Source of the DNA: Burkholderiales bacterium
GTDB lineage: Bacteria; Pseudomonadota; Gammaproteobacteria; Burkholderiales; Casimicrobiaceae
Assembly: GCA_025981645.1 (NCBI GenBank)
Contig: JAICXH010000017.1
Span: forward strand, 1 to 36,499
Reading direction: 5' to 3'
DNA: 36,499 nt
Part shown: positions 8,281 through 18,031 of the stretch, in pieces
Layout: every line of letters starts with the position of its first letter
Numbering within the stretch: the first letter of the stretch is position 1
Translations under genes and position numbers: made by a program
The notes under the pieces: generated by a model
Database searches by the model: none
Told to the model about the DNA's origin: nothing
Seen by the model: the letters and a program-made list of their open reading frames with translations, nothing else

Positions 8281-8471
8281 CGAGCTTTTTCGAGATGGGC
8301 GGCTACGCGTGGTACGTCTGGATGGCGTATGGCGCCGTCGCCGCGGCGGTCGTCGCCGAGACGTTCGCGCTGAGGCGTCGCGGCCACCGCGCGCTCGCCA
8401 CCGCGCGGATGATGCGGGAAGCCGGCGGTGACGCGGACATGGATGCAATCGACAGCGGAGGTGCCCGATGA
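8277..8471 (+). CDS. ccmD: Small membrane protein CcmD
   Basis: A 64-residue single-pass protein that keeps CcmE associated with CcmABC. The sequence [20 protein letters not shown] shows the conserved aromatic GGYAxYVW pattern running into the membrane helix (about 10-30), followed by a basic stretch LRRRGHR. It overlaps ccmC and ccmE by four bases at each end. It is too small to identify by itself, but motif and position leave little doubt. Confidence 0.92.
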   Translation: MTSFFEMGGYAWYVWMAYGAVAAAVVAETFALRRRGHRALATARMMREAGGDADMDAIDSGGAR

Positions 8472-8941
8472 AGCCACGTACCCGCAGGTTCGTGTGGATC
8501 GGCGCCGGCCTCGTCGCCGTCGCCGCTGCGGCGACGCTGATACTCAGCGCGTTCCGCTCGAACCTGGTGTTCTTCTTCACGCCGTCGCAGGTCTACGCGC
8601 ACGAGGCGCCGCAGTCGCGGCCGTTCCGGATCGGCGGGCTCGTCCTCGGCGGCAGCCTCGAGCGCGTGCCGGGCACGCTGACCGTGCGCTTCAAGGTGAC
8701 CGACACCGCGGCGACGGTCCCGGTGACCTACACGGGGCTGCTGCCGGATCTCTTCAAGGAAGGGAAGGGGGTCGTCGCGCAGGGTGCAATGGGCGCCGAC
8801 GGAACGTTCCACGCGACGCAGGTGCTCGCCAAGCACGACGAGAATTACATGCCTCCGGAGGCCAAGGCTGCGATCGACGCCGCGCACGCGCACTCCGGCG
8901 CAATGTCGATGCCGAGCCTGCACGAAGCGAGGGCACAATGA
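8468..8941 (+). CDS. ccmE: Periplasmic haem chaperone CcmE
   Basis: Carries haem covalently from CcmC to CcmF. It is 157 residues with an N-terminal membrane anchor (about 8-28), a beta-barrel OB-fold ([20 protein letters not shown], read in parts, then TVRFKVTDT and [16 protein letters not shown]) and the haem attachment motif [14 protein letters not shown] with His123 and Tyr127. It is a classical H-type CcmE and all key residues are present. Confidence 0.97.
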   Translation: MKPRTRRFVWIGAGLVAVAAAATLILSAFRSNLVFFFTPSQVYAHEAPQSRPFRIGGLVLGGSLERVPGTLTVRFKVTDTAATVPVTYTGLLPDLFKEGKGVVAQGAMGADGTFHATQVLAKHDENYMPPEAKAAIDAAHAHSGAMSMPSLHEARAQ

Positions 8942-10926
8942 TCCCCGAGCTCGGGCACTTCGCGCTGATCGTCGCGCTGCTGGTCGCGATCATCCAGTCG
9001 GTGCTGCCGATGATCGGGGCGGCGCGGCGTGACCGTGCGCTGATGGGTGTCGCCGTGACCGCGGCGCGAGCGCAATTCGGCCTCGTCGCGCTCGCCTTCG
9101 GCTGTCTTGCGTGGAGCTTTGCCACGAGCGATTTCTCGGTCGCGAACGTCGCAGCCAACTCGAATACGCACCTGCCGCTGCACTTCCGGCTCGCAGCGAC
9201 CTGGGGCTCGCACGAAGGCTCTCTGCTGCTGTGGTCGACGATGCTCGCCGGCTGGGGGTTCGCCGTCACGGTCTTCTCGCGCAACCTGCCGCAGGTGCTG
9301 CGCGCACGCGTGCTCGCCGTGCTCGGCATGATTGCAATCGGCTTCCTCTTGTTCCTGCTCACCACGTCGGATCCGTTCACGCGCCTCTTTCCCGCACCCC
9401 CCGAAGGACGTGACCTCAATTCGCTGCTGCAGGATCCGGGCATGGTCGCGCATCCGCCGATGCTCTACATGGGCTATGTCGGCTTCTCGGTCGCCTTCGC
9501 GTTCGCGATCGCAGCACTGATCGGCGGCCGGCTCGACGCCGCGTGGGCGCGCTGGTCACGGCCATGGACGACGGTCGCGTGGTCGTTCCTCACCGTCGGC
9601 ATCGCGCTCGGCAGCGTCTGGGCGTACTACACGCTCGGCTGGGGTGGCTGGTGGTTCTGGGATCCGGTGGAGAACGCGTCGTTCATGCCGTGGCTCGCCG
9701 GAACCGCGCTTATCCACTCGCTCGCCGTGACCGAAAAGCGCGGTGCGTTCAGGAGCTGGACCGTGCTGCTCGCGATCGTCGCGTTCTCGCTGTCGCTGAT
9801 CGGCACGTTCCTGGTGCGGTCGGGCGTGCTGACGTCGGTGCACGCGTTCGCGATCGATCCTGCGCGGGGCCTGTACATTCTCGCCTTTCTCGCGATCGTC
9901 ATCGGCGGCTCGCTGGCGCTGTACGCGGTCCGCGCCGGTGCGGTCGGCGCGGGGGGCGACTTCGCGCCCGTCTCGCGCGAATCGCTGCTGCTCGGCAACA
10001 ACGTGCTGCTGGTGGTGGCGCTCGTGAGCGTGCTGCTGGGCACCCTCTATCCGCTGTTCGTCGACGCGCTAGCGGCGGGCAAGATTTCCGTCGGGCCACC
10101 CTACTTCAATACCGTGTTCTACCCGCTGATGGCGCCGCTCCTGTTTCTCGTTGGCGTCGGCCCGGTCGCGGCGTGGCGCCGCGCGCCGATTCCCGAGCTG
10201 TGGACTCGCCTCCGCTGGGCCGCGGGCATCGCGGTCGTCACGGCCGCGCTGGTGCCGGTTGCGATGGGTCGCTGGAAACCGCTCGTTGCGCTCGGTATGC
10301 TCCTCTCCGCGTGGATTGCCGCAGCGACCCTCTCCTCACTCGTCCATAGGCTGCGCCACGCGCCGCAACGCGGCCTCACCGCGAAGCTCCGCGCCAATGC
10401 ACCGGCGTGGTACGGCATGCTGCTCGCGCACCTCGGCGTGGCGGTGTTCGTCGCCGGAGTGACGCTCGTCAAAGGCTACGAGGTCGAGCGCGACGTGCGC
10501 CTCGACGTCGGCCAGAGCGTCGTCGTCGCCGGCGACACCTACACGTTCCGCGGCGTCGCCGCAGTCCCCGGCCCGAACTACGACGCGATCGTCGCGACGA
10601 TCGACATGACGCGAGCCGACCGGCACGTCACCACGCTGCATCCGCAGAAGCGCACGTTCCGCTCGTCCGGGCAGGTGATCACCGAGGCATCGATCGAACG
10701 CGGCATCGGCGGCGATCACTACGTGTCGCTCGGCGAGCCGATCACCGGGAGCGGAGCATCGGGTGCGTGGGCGGTTCGCATCTACGTGAAGCCGTTCGTC
10801 GACTGGATCTGGGGTGGCTGTCTGCTGATGGCGCTGGGTGGCTTCGCCGCGGTCGCCGACCGGCGCTACCGTCTCGCGCGCGCACGCCACTCCGAGCCCG
10901 CGGCGGCACTCGTCGCGCCGACATGA
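8938..10926 (+). CDS. ccmF: Haem lyase subunit CcmF
   Basis: Large polytopic membrane protein that transfers haem from CcmE to apocytochrome c. It is 662 residues (E. coli 647). The WWD domain reads [19 protein letters not shown] (228-246), with flanking candidate haem-ligand histidines at 172 ([10 protein letters not shown]) and 260 ([14 protein letters not shown]). The C-terminal periplasmic loop and last membrane segment ([19 protein letters not shown]) are complete. ATG 8938 overlaps the ccmE stop and begins [10 protein letters not shown] as in other CcmF proteins; a much longer in-frame reading upstream is not used. Confidence 0.97.
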   Translation: MIPELGHFALIVALLVAIIQSVLPMIGAARRDRALMGVAVTAARAQFGLVALAFGCLAWSFATSDFSVANVAANSNTHLPLHFRLAATWGSHEGSLLLWSTMLAGWGFAVTVFSRNLPQVLRARVLAVLGMIAIGFLLFLLTTSDPFTRLFPAPPEGRDLNSLLQDPGMVAHPPMLYMGYVGFSVAFAFAIAALIGGRLDAAWARWSRPWTTVAWSFLTVGIALGSVWAYYTLGWGGWWFWDPVENASFMPWLAGTALIHSLAVTEKRGAFRSWTVLLAIVAFSLSLIGTFLVRSGVLTSVHAFAIDPARGLYILAFLAIVIGGSLALYAVRAGAVGAGGDFAPVSRESLLLGNNVLLVVALVSVLLGTLYPLFVDALAAGKISVGPPYFNTVFYPLMAPLLFLVGVGPVAAWRRAPIPELWTRLRWAAGIAVVTAALVPVAMGRWKPLVALGMLLSAWIAAATLSSLVHRLRHAPQRGLTAKLRANAPAWYGMLLAHLGVAVFVAGVTLVKGYEVERDVRLDVGQSVVVAGDTYTFRGVAAVPGPNYDAIVATIDMTRADRHVTTLHPQKRTFRSSGQVITEASIERGIGGDHYVSLGEPITGSGASGAWAVRIYVKPFVDWIWGGCLLMALGGFAAVADRRYRLARARHSEPAAALVAPT

Positions 10927-11462
10927 CGCTGAAATCGCTGCGCTGGCTGATCCCGATCGCGGTTTTCGCCGTGATCGCTGCATTCCTCTATGCGGGCCTG
11001 TTCCGCGACCCGCGCGAAGTGCCGTCACCGCTGATCGGCAAGCCTGCGCCAGCCTTCTCCCTCGCCGAGTTGCACGCTCCCGACCGGCGTCTGTCGCCGT
11101 CCGACATGCGAGGTCAGGTTTGGCTGCTCAACGTCTGGGCGTCGTGGTGCGTGTCGTGCCGCGAGGAGCATCCGCTGCTCGTCGCGCTCGCGAAAACCGG
11201 AATCGTTCCGATCGTCGGGCTCGACTACAAGGACAAGCCCGGAGACGGGCGCGCGTGGCTCACCGACAACGGCAACCCCTACCGGACGTCGGTAATGGAC
11301 TCGGACGGACGGACAGGGATCGATTGGGGCGTCTACGGCGTTCCCGAGACCTACGTCGTCGACCGCGCCGGCATCATCCGCTACAAGCAGATCGGGCCGT
11401 TGACGGAGCAGACGCTGAAGCAGACCATCCTGCCGCTCGTGCGCAGGCTGCAGGCATCGTGA
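10923..11462 (+). CDS. ccmG: Periplasmic thioredoxin CcmG/DsbE
   Basis: Membrane-anchored thiol-disulfide reductant for the apocytochrome CxxCH cysteines or CcmH. The 179 residues include one N-terminal membrane segment (about 8-25), the thioredoxin active site WASWCVSCREEHP (Cys76 and Cys79), the family-specific DYKDKPGDGRAWL insertion and the cis-proline segment YGVPETYVVD (Pro141). ATG 10923 overlaps the ccmF stop. It ends in a four-base overlap with ccmH. Confidence 0.95.
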   Translation: MTLKSLRWLIPIAVFAVIAAFLYAGLFRDPREVPSPLIGKPAPAFSLAELHAPDRRLSPSDMRGQVWLLNVWASWCVSCREEHPLLVALAKTGIVPIVGLDYKDKPGDGRAWLTDNGNPYRTSVMDSDGRTGIDWGVYGVPETYVVDRAGIIRYKQIGPLTEQTLKQTILPLVRRLQAS

Positions 11463-11977
11463 TCCGCGCGCTGCTTGCCGCGGCGTACGTCGTCTTCGCG
11501 CTCGTGCCGACGGCCCGCGCCGACGATGCGCTCGATCTTCGCCTGCGGCATCTCGAATCGGGATTGCGCTGCCTCGTCTGCCAGAACCAGACGCTCGCCG
11601 AGAGCGACGCCGATCTCGCCGCCGACCTGCGCCTCGAGGTGCGCAAACTGGCGCTCGCCGGCAAGAGCGACGACGAGATCAGGGATTACCTCGTCGCGCG
11701 CTACGGCGATTTCGTGCTCTACGATCCGCCGCTGAAGCCGGTGACCTGGCTCCTGTGGTTCGGCCCTTTCGTGCTTCTCGCGGCTGGCACGGTGACGTGG
11801 ATCGTGGTCGGACGCAGCCGGCGGCGTGCCACGCCGGGCGTCAAGGCCGAGTTCGAAGTCGCAGCGCGCAATCTGCTGGCGGGGGCCGCGGCGAGTCCGG
11901 CGGGCGCCGCTCCTGCGGGGGTTGGACAGGCGGAAACGGACTCAGGCGACGCGGCGCGGCAACCGCTCGACGGCTGA
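11459..11977 (+). CDS. ccmH: Cytochrome c maturation thiol protein CcmH
   Basis: Periplasmic oxidoreductase acting on apocytochrome cysteines together with CcmF and CcmI. A GTG start (11459-11461) overlaps the ccmG stop. The 172 residues comprise a signal peptide (about 1-21), the LRCLVCQNQTLAESDADLA motif with Cys38 and Cys41, then a membrane segment near LLWFGPFVLLAAGTVTWIVV and an Ala/Gly-rich tail of about 40 residues. There is no fused CcmI domain, consistent with a separate ccmI at the front of the operon. The last 36 bases overlap the 3' end of the convergent GGDEF-EAL gene. Confidence 0.94.
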   Translation: MIRALLAAAYVVFALVPTARADDALDLRLRHLESGLRCLVCQNQTLAESDADLAADLRLEVRKLALAGKSDDEIRDYLVARYGDFVLYDPPLKPVTWLLWFGPFVLLAAGTVTWIVVGRSRRRATPGVKAEFEVAARNLLAGAAASPAGAAPAGVGQAETDSGDAARQPLDG

Positions 11978-14476
11978 GTCGCGCCCGGGAGACGCGACGC
12001 TTCGCAGCACTTCGACGATGCGGTCGAACGGGACGGCACGGCTAAAGAGGAATCCCTGCACCTCGTCGCATTCGTGACGGAGCAGGAACGCGCACTGATC
12101 CTGCGTCTCGACGCCTTCCGCGACGACGCGCATCTTGAGGCTCTTCGCCATCGCGATCACCGCGAGTACGATCGCCGCATCGTCGGAATCGTGCGGCAGG
12201 CCGTCGACGAAGGCGCGGTCGATCTTGAGCGTGCGAATCGGGAAGCGCTTCAACTGCGACAGCGACGAATAACCGGTTCCGAAGTCGTCGATCGAGATGC
12301 CGATACCCGCGGCGGAGACATCGTGCATCAGCGTGACCGCCTGGTCGAGGTTGCGCGCGATCGCCGTCTCGGTGAGCTCGAGCTCGAGGCGCTGCGGAGC
12401 GAGGCCGTGCTCGTCGAGTACGCGCCTGACCGTCGCGACAAGCCCCGCGTCCGAGAGCTGCGAATGCGACACGTTGACCGACAATCCGAGCTCGGGGTAG
12501 CCCATCGCGGTCAGCTCGGTGAGATCGCGGCAGGCACGCCGCAGCACCCATTCGCCGAGACGCCCGATGAGCCCCGCGCGCTCGGCCGCGGCGACGAACT
12601 TGGACGGCTCGATCGAGCCGAGAACGGGATCGTGCCAGCGCGCGAGCGCCTCGACGCTCGAGATCCGACCCGAAGCGAGATCGATGCGCGGCTGGTAGTG
12701 CACGTCGAGTTGCCCGGCGTCGAGGGCGTTCCTCAGCATCTGCTCGAGGCGGATATCCTCGCTTACTTTCTGGTGCAGGTCCTCGCTGAACACGCGGAAC
12801 GTGTTCTTGCCGAGCTCCTTCGCGCGGTACATCGCGGCGTCGGCATTGCGCAGCAGCGACTGCGCATCGGCACCATGGTCGGGATAGATGCTGATGCCGA
12901 TGCTCGCCGTCACCACATAGTCGTTGCCGAACACCGGGATCGGCTTGACGATCTCGGCGAGCAGGTTACCGGCGATGTGCTCGAGGTCCTCCTGCGAGCG
13001 CATGTCGGGGAGCATGACGATGAACTCGTCGCCACCCTGGCGCGCAACGGTGTCGCTGCTGCGGACCCGGCTGCGCAGCCGGTTGGCCACCACGCGCAGG
13101 AGCTGGTCGCCTGCGTCGTGGCCGACGGTATCGTTGACGTACTTGAACCGGTCGAGATCTAGGAACAGCACGCCGAACTTCGACTTGGCGCGCGAGGCGA
13201 AGCGAACGGCTTGCACCAACCGGTCGCTCAGCAGCGCGCGATTGGGGAGACCGGTCAGCGCATCGTGCAGCGCCGCATGGACGATTGCCTCCTCCTTCTG
13301 CTTGCGGTCGGAGATATCCTGCGCGACCCAGATCGTCATGTCGGGAGCGCCGCCGGCCTCGAACGCGCGCACTGCGGCGCGGCACCAGAACTGGCTGCCG
13401 TCGGCCCGCAGGGCAAGCACGTCGTTGTCGTAGGCGCGATGCGCCTCCACTGCCCCGCGCACTGCATTCTGCCAGGCGTCGCGCTGGTCGACGGCGCAGA
13501 GGTCGGAGACCTGCAGGCCGACGAGGCCCTCCGGCGGATAGCCGAACATCCGCTCGAGTTCGCGATTCGCACGTACGATCCTCGTGCCCTTGGCGATCAC
13601 GATCCCGACTACCACCGAATCGAGCACCGCCTGCTGCTCGTCGAGTGCACGGCGCAGCCGTGCCTCGGCCTCCTTGAGCCCGCTCACGTCGACGGCCGTG
13701 CCGTTGGCACCGGCGAAGCGGCCTTCGCCGTCGTGGAATGCGATCGCGCGTACGGCCAGGTGCACACCGTGCCCTTCGCGGTGGACGAAGGTTCCCGTCA
13801 AATCGAGCTGCGGCGCGCCCTCCATCAGCCGGAAGAGCTCGTCGTCGAACGCCTGCGCGGTGGCCCGGTCGGCGAACTGCGTCAGCGGGAAGCCGAGCAC
13901 GTTCTCCGGACGGTAGCCGAGGGTAGCTTCCAGCGCGCTGCCGTTGACGTAGGTTATGCATCCGCTCCCGTCGACGGCCCAGACGATGTCGCCCGACGTC
14001 TCGACGAGCGCGCGAAACAGTGCGTCGTGCGCCTCGGTCGTGCGCCCGTCACGCGCGAAGTGGATCCTCTGCGAATCCAATCGGGCACCGTCGCGGTACC
14101 CGGTGCGAAGCGTCACGAGGCGCAGCACGCGCGATGCGAAGCTGGTGCGACCACCCGATCGCGTCAAGGCGACCGCCGCTGCGCCGAGCGCGACGGCGAT
14201 TCCCATGACGAACGCCGAGGCGGCGAACAGGACCGTACTCTGACTGTTCAAACGCTCGATGAGGAGCACGGCGATCGTCGCCGCAAGGAGCGCGATGGCG
14301 AGCGTCGTGAACACGCCGGTGCCCGAGAATGTGCTGCCATCGAGCGCAACGCGCTCGCGCGCGGCGCCGTGGTGGGCGGGAAGCATCTTCGTCGGCGCGT
14401 GCATCGGCACTGGGTCGGATGCTGAGTCGAAAGAGTTTGTGCTGGCGTCGCCGTCAGTCGAGGACGTCGCCGTCAC
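11942..14476 (-). CDS. PAS-PAS-GGDEF-EAL cyclic-di-GMP enzyme
   Basis: Bifunctional signalling protein of 844 residues: two membrane segments (about 55-73 and 82-104), two PAS domains (about 150-270 and 280-395, each followed by a VDVSG or QDISD signature), a GGDEF domain and an EAL domain. The diguanylate cyclase site is intact (RQGGDEFIVML, 481-485), with an inhibitory-site RSSD at 472-475, the RxxD placement five residues upstream of GGDEF. The phosphodiesterase site is also intact: EALARW (609-611), NVS (668-670), ELELTET (698-704), DDFGTGYSSL (730-739) and LKID. Both activities are therefore possible; net activity cannot be predicted. The GTG start at 14474-14476 overlaps the upstream gene by 23 bp; ATG 14402-14404 is an alternative, and neither has a clear Shine-Dalgarno. 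It is the last gene of the minus-strand unit starting with the peroxidase. Confidence 0.9.
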   Translation of the reverse strand: MTATSSTDGDASTNSFDSASDPVPMHAPTKMLPAHHGAARERVALDGSTFSGTGVFTTLAIALLAATIAVLLIERLNSQSTVLFAASAFVMGIAVALGAAAVALTRSGGRTSFASRVLRLVTLRTGYRDGARLDSQRIHFARDGRTTEAHDALFRALVETSGDIVWAVDGSGCITYVNGSALEATLGYRPENVLGFPLTQFADRATAQAFDDELFRLMEGAPQLDLTGTFVHREGHGVHLAVRAIAFHDGEGRFAGANGTAVDVSGLKEAEARLRRALDEQQAVLDSVVVGIVIAKGTRIVRANRELERMFGYPPEGLVGLQVSDLCAVDQRDAWQNAVRGAVEAHRAYDNDVLALRADGSQFWCRAAVRAFEAGGAPDMTIWVAQDISDRKQKEEAIVHAALHDALTGLPNRALLSDRLVQAVRFASRAKSKFGVLFLDLDRFKYVNDTVGHDAGDQLLRVVANRLRSRVRSSDTVARQGGDEFIVMLPDMRSQEDLEHIAGNLLAEIVKPIPVFGNDYVVTASIGISIYPDHGADAQSLLRNADAAMYRAKELGKNTFRVFSEDLHQKVSEDIRLEQMLRNALDAGQLDVHYQPRIDLASGRISSVEALARWHDPVLGSIEPSKFVAAAERAGLIGRLGEWVLRRACRDLTELTAMGYPELGLSVNVSHSQLSDAGLVATVRRVLDEHGLAPQRLELELTETAIARNLDQAVTLMHDVSAAGIGISIDDFGTGYSSLSQLKRFPIRTLKIDRAFVDGLPHDSDDAAIVLAVIAMAKSLKMRVVAEGVETQDQCAFLLRHECDEVQGFLFSRAVPFDRIVEVLRSVASPGRDSAVERLPRRVA

Positions 14477-15035
14477 GCCCGACGATCGCGAGCCTGATCG
14501 ACGCCGGCGTGTTCCCGTTGCCGACGGCCGCGGTGAGCCAGGTGCGCTCGTCGCCGGGAAGCCGGCGTACGACGTCGCCGGGCTCCGCGGGAGCGATCAG
14601 CACGACCATCGCGTGACTGCCCGCCTGCCGCAGGCCGTGGACGAGCGCGGCGGCGGCGGGGCTCGACCCCGACACGATCACCGCCTGCACCCGATCCGCC
14701 GCGAGTCGCCTTGCAGCGACGGGTGTCTGCATCGCGCAGCTCGCGTCGCATTGCGCGATGTCGCGCATTCCGAGCGCAGCCAGCGCGCGCCTCGCCGCCT
14801 CGACCGCCGGTGGCCCCGAGGCGATCGCGGCGTCGGCACGATTCGCGACGACGGCGCGCCCGGTCGCTGCCGCAGCGTCTCGCCCGTCCCGCGAGCCGGC
14901 GACGAGGCCCGCCCCGGCGCACAGACACATCGCGACGAGCATCAGTACGCCGTGCGCAGCCGGGACGCGAGCGACCGCACGACCGGCCGACCGGGCGGCT
15001 CCGGGCAATGGTTGCGTGAACGCGTCAGTCGTCAT
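14454..15035 (-). CDS. Membrane-anchored protein resembling one lobe of a periplasmic binding protein
   Basis: Product of 193 residues with a single membrane segment (about 29-48) and a presumably periplasmic remainder. The stretch from AAGRRALAALGM-like residues 80-90 through QAVIVSGSSPAAAALVHGL and RQAGSHAMVVLIAP is reminiscent of the part of type I periplasmic binding proteins in which a ligand-dependent strand-helix pair precedes a xxAGSxA motif. It is far too short for a full two-lobed receptor. Two cysteines (96 and 100, QCDASC) could form a disulfide. No specific family is recognised. ATG 15033-15035 has GGAG about 9 bases upstream. It lies 20 bp after the response regulator and overlaps the GGDEF-EAL gene, so it is probably part of that signalling unit, perhaps as a ligand-sensing partner (inference). 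Confidence 0.65.
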   Translation of the reverse strand: MTTDAFTQPLPGAARSAGRAVARVPAAHGVLMLVAMCLCAGAGLVAGSRDGRDAAAATGRAVVANRADAAIASGPPAVEAARRALAALGMRDIAQCDASCAMQTPVAARRLAADRVQAVIVSGSSPAAAALVHGLRQAGSHAMVVLIAPAEPGDVVRRLPGDERTWLTAAVGNGNTPASIRLAIVGRDGDVLD

Positions 15036-15055
15036 GGCGGTTCTCCGGTGGAGTG

Positions 15056-16141
15056 TCAGCGGGTCGTCGCACCGCGCGGCATCAGCAAACTGCGCAGGGC
15101 GCGCAGGCGCTCGCGTATCGATATCGCGGCACGCGACGGTGCGCTCTTCGAAGCGTCGGCTTTCTGCTCGCGCAGCAATGTCGGGAAGCGCCGATAGCGT
15201 TGCAGCTGCGCAAGCGCCGAGTCGATAAAGAACTTGAGCTTCTGCGGCTTGTAGGGCGCGAGCACGTAGCGGAAGATCTTTGCCTGGTTGATGAGCTCGA
15301 CGACCTGGTCGGCGTCCGCCGTTTCGGCGACGACGATCGTAAGGATGTGCGGATGCTCCTGCTTCAATAGCTTCAGGAGCTCGGCGGTGTCGCGCTTGCC
15401 AACCTGCAGGTCGGACACCACGACGCCGACAGTCTTGCTGTGCAACGCTTCGATACACTCATCGAATGTGCGCGCGAAGTAGAACGGCTGCGTGTTGTCG
15501 AGCAGCGGGCGCAGCCTCTCGAAGGACTCGCGCTGGTCGTGGAGCATCAACACTGCCGGCTGCTCGGACGGCGAAGCCGCCGGGCCGGGTGCCACGTCCC
15601 GCGCATCCGCTGCGGCACTACGTTCGGTTTCGAGCGCGAGCCCGATCGCCAGAGCGTCGGCGATCACAGCCTGGATTTCCAGATTGCCCCACGGCTTGTT
15701 CAGGAAGCGGTACACCTCGCCGTCGTTGACCGAATCGATGATGGCCGGCAGATCCGAGAAGCCGGTCAGCAGGATCCGCACGCTATCGGGCGACACCGCC
15801 TTCGCCTGGCGCAGGAACTCGACGCCGGTCATCTCGGGCATCCGCTGGTCGCTGACAACGACGTGGACGTGGTGCTGGCGCATGATCGCGAGCGCATGCG
15901 CGCCACGGGTCGCCGTGAAGACCTGATATTTGTAGCGAAACAGCGCCGCCAGCGCGTTGACGATTCGCTCCTCGTCGTCGAGAAAGAGGATCTTCGGGCG
16001 CTCGCCCGCGGCGCGCGCCGCATTCGCGGGGCCATCCGGCCTCGCGGTGGCGCGGAGCGCGACCGGCCGCAACCGGGTCGCCGGCCTCGATGGAGCGCCG
16101 GGCTGACTGGCTGCTCGGGGGAGTCTCTCTGGTACGCTCAT
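15056..16141 (-). CDS. Response regulator with two receiver domains
   Basis: Cytoplasmic protein of 361 residues. The N-terminal 48 residues are basic and Pro/Ala-rich. Receiver 1 (about 49-165) has ILFLDDEERIV (acidic pair at 55-56), VVVSDQRMPEMTGVEFL (phospho-acceptor Asp98), RILLTGFSDL and FLNKPW (Lys148). Receiver 2 (about 195-310) has VLMLHDQRESF, VVVSDLQVGKRD (Asp243) and VLAPYKPQKLKFF, but only one acidic residue where the usual pair lies. No DNA-binding, AAA+, GGDEF or HD-GYP output domain is visible. It follows the histidine kinase by 39 bp; AGGAAA precedes ATG 16139-16141. It probably acts by protein-protein contact or phosphotransfer (inference). Confidence 0.88.
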   Translation of the reverse strand: MSVPERLPRAASQPGAPSRPATRLRPVALRATARPDGPANAARAAGERPKILFLDDEERIVNALAALFRYKYQVFTATRGAHALAIMRQHHVHVVVSDQRMPEMTGVEFLRQAKAVSPDSVRILLTGFSDLPAIIDSVNDGEVYRFLNKPWGNLEIQAVIADALAIGLALETERSAAADARDVAPGPAASPSEQPAVLMLHDQRESFERLRPLLDNTQPFYFARTFDECIEALHSKTVGVVVSDLQVGKRDTAELLKLLKQEHPHILTIVVAETADADQVVELINQAKIFRYVLAPYKPQKLKFFIDSALAQLQRYRRFPTLLREQKADASKSAPSRAAISIRERLRALRSLLMPRGATTR

Positions 16142-16180
16142 GACGATTTCCTGGTCGTGCGTTGTGCGTGGGCGCCGCCT

Positions 16181-18031
16181 TTACGCGGCGATATCGATTT
16201 CGGGTACGGGTTGCGAGTCGAGCGCGGACGATTCCCCTGAGGCGACGGGGAAGACGACGGTGAACTTGGTTCCGACGCCGGGGCGCGAATGCACGCGAAT
16301 GCTCCCGCCGTGCTGCTCGACGATCTTGTAGACGATCGACAGGCCGAGTCCCGTTCCCTCGCCGACCGACTTGGTGGTGAAGAACGGGTCGAAGATCTTC
16401 GGCAGCACGTCGTCGGGAATCCCCGATCCATTGTCCATCACCTCGACGACGACGTGCTGCGCGTCCGCCATCCGCGTGACCAGCGTGATCAGACCCTCTT
16501 CGCCGGTTGCCTGCGCTGCGTTGGTGATCAGGTTGAGGAAGATCTGGTTGATCCGCGACGGCGCGCATTGGATCGGAGTCGTCGGCGCGAACAGCCTGCG
16601 CAGGTGGCGCCCGGCGAGCACCGGCTTCGCGATCTGCAGCGTGCTCGCGAGGCAGTCCTCGATCGCGCAGCGCGACATCTGGCTGCGGTCGCGGCGGCTG
16701 AAGTCCTTCAGGTTGACGACAATGCCGCTGATCTCGTCGACGCCGTGCACTCCGTCCTTCAGCAGGCTGGCGATCTCGTCGGCGACCGGAATCTCGTCCA
16801 GCCGGTCGCGAATCGCGACGGCGGTCTCGAACTGATCGGAGATCTCGGTGTCCGGCGTTTCGGGACTGCGCATCAGGTCGACGAGCCGCGTCATCGCACC
16901 GACGAACTCGCGCACGAAGCCGTCGAAGTGCGTCTGCACGGTTTCGAGGCTGCTGCGCACGTAGGCGAGCGGCGTGTTGATCTCGTGCGCGACGCCCGCG
17001 ACCATCTGTCCGAGCGAGGCCATCTTCTCGTTCTGCACGAGCTGCGATTCGGACTCCTTCAGGTCGTCGAGTGCCCGCGACAGCTCCTCGGTGCGCTGGT
17101 GTACCCGGCGCTCGAGGGATTCGTTGGCGTCCTTCAGTTCGTGGTTGACGCGGGCGATGACGCGGAAGCTCCGCACCAGACGGTAACCGACATAGGCGAG
17201 CAACGCGAGGAGCAAGCTCGCGTAGGCGAGCAGCAGGTGACGGTAGCGGTTGCTCTTCTCGAGCGAGACCGTGAAGTCGCGGTCGAACGCGCTACCGAGC
17301 CTGTCGGCATCGGCGTCGATCGGTGCGGCGAGGATGTTGCCGAGCACGGCATCCCCGACCTCGCGCTGCGCGAGAATGACTTGCGCGTGGCGTACGAAAT
17401 TCGTGAGCGAATCGCCGACGTCGTCGCCGACCCCCGCGGCGAGCGGAACGAGCGTTGCCACTTCGGTGGCGAGCGTGGCCGCCGTCGACCGGTCGGGAAA
17501 CAGGTTGTAGCGCAAGATGCCCGTCAGCGTCTCGTCGGCGCGGTTTCCGAGGGCGTTGAGAAGCGCAGCGCGCGCGGGGTCCGCGCGGGTCGCTGCGTCT
17601 ATCCTCGCGTCGAGCTCGGAGACTGCCGTCGGGGCGTAGCGCAGTGAATTGCGCAGGATCGCGTTCTCCGACTTGAAGCGCTCGATGAGATCGGTCTTGT
17701 GGTCTATCGTTGCGCCGACCGCCGCGAGCGCGGGAGCGATCTCGGGGTCCGTGACGCCAGCGAGTTCGTGCGCGAGCTTCGCGCGCAGCGTGCGGAGCTT
17801 CGGCAGCGGACTTACCAGCGGGTCGTAATTCGCGTTGATCCCCATTCGCGACTTCAGCACGTCGACGTTCCATTCGGCATCGACCTGCTTCAACTGCCTC
17901 ACGTAACCCTCGACGCGGCTTCTCTTCTCGACGTCGACCGCGCTCGACTTCGCATAGAGCGCCGCGAGCACGCCGATCAGCACGACCGCGGCGACCGCGC
18001 TCGGGACGAGCCTCGTGATCCGGGTGCTCAT
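16181..18031 (-). CDS. Sensor histidine kinase with all-helical (DAHL-type) periplasmic sensor
   Basis: Membrane kinase of 616 residues. After a first membrane segment (about 8-27) comes a roughly 230-residue helical periplasmic region containing [18 protein letters not shown] and NYDPLVSPL, a signature of DAHL sensor domains. A second membrane segment (about 265-285) and a coiled coil (about 295-340, [20 protein letters not shown]) follow. The dimerisation box is [13 protein letters not shown] (His349). The ATPase domain has [11 protein letters not shown] (Asn504), DNGSG (533-537) and GTGLGLS (559-565). All catalytic motifs are intact. The ATG overlaps the peroxidase stop (ATGA) and is preceded by GGAAGGAG at good spacing, strong evidence that the two are translated together. 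The ligand is unknown. Confidence 0.92.
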   Translation of the reverse strand: MSTRITRLVPSAVAAVVLIGVLAALYAKSSAVDVEKRSRVEGYVRQLKQVDAEWNVDVLKSRMGINANYDPLVSPLPKLRTLRAKLAHELAGVTDPEIAPALAAVGATIDHKTDLIERFKSENAILRNSLRYAPTAVSELDARIDAATRADPARAALLNALGNRADETLTGILRYNLFPDRSTAATLATEVATLVPLAAGVGDDVGDSLTNFVRHAQVILAQREVGDAVLGNILAAPIDADADRLGSAFDRDFTVSLEKSNRYRHLLLAYASLLLALLAYVGYRLVRSFRVIARVNHELKDANESLERRVHQRTEELSRALDDLKESESQLVQNEKMASLGQMVAGVAHEINTPLAYVRSSLETVQTHFDGFVREFVGAMTRLVDLMRSPETPDTEISDQFETAVAIRDRLDEIPVADEIASLLKDGVHGVDEISGIVVNLKDFSRRDRSQMSRCAIEDCLASTLQIAKPVLAGRHLRRLFAPTTPIQCAPSRINQIFLNLITNAAQATGEEGLITLVTRMADAQHVVVEVMDNGSGIPDDVLPKIFDPFFTTKSVGEGTGLGLSIVYKIVEQHGGSIRVHSRPGVGTKFTVVFPVASGESSALDSQPVPEIDIAA

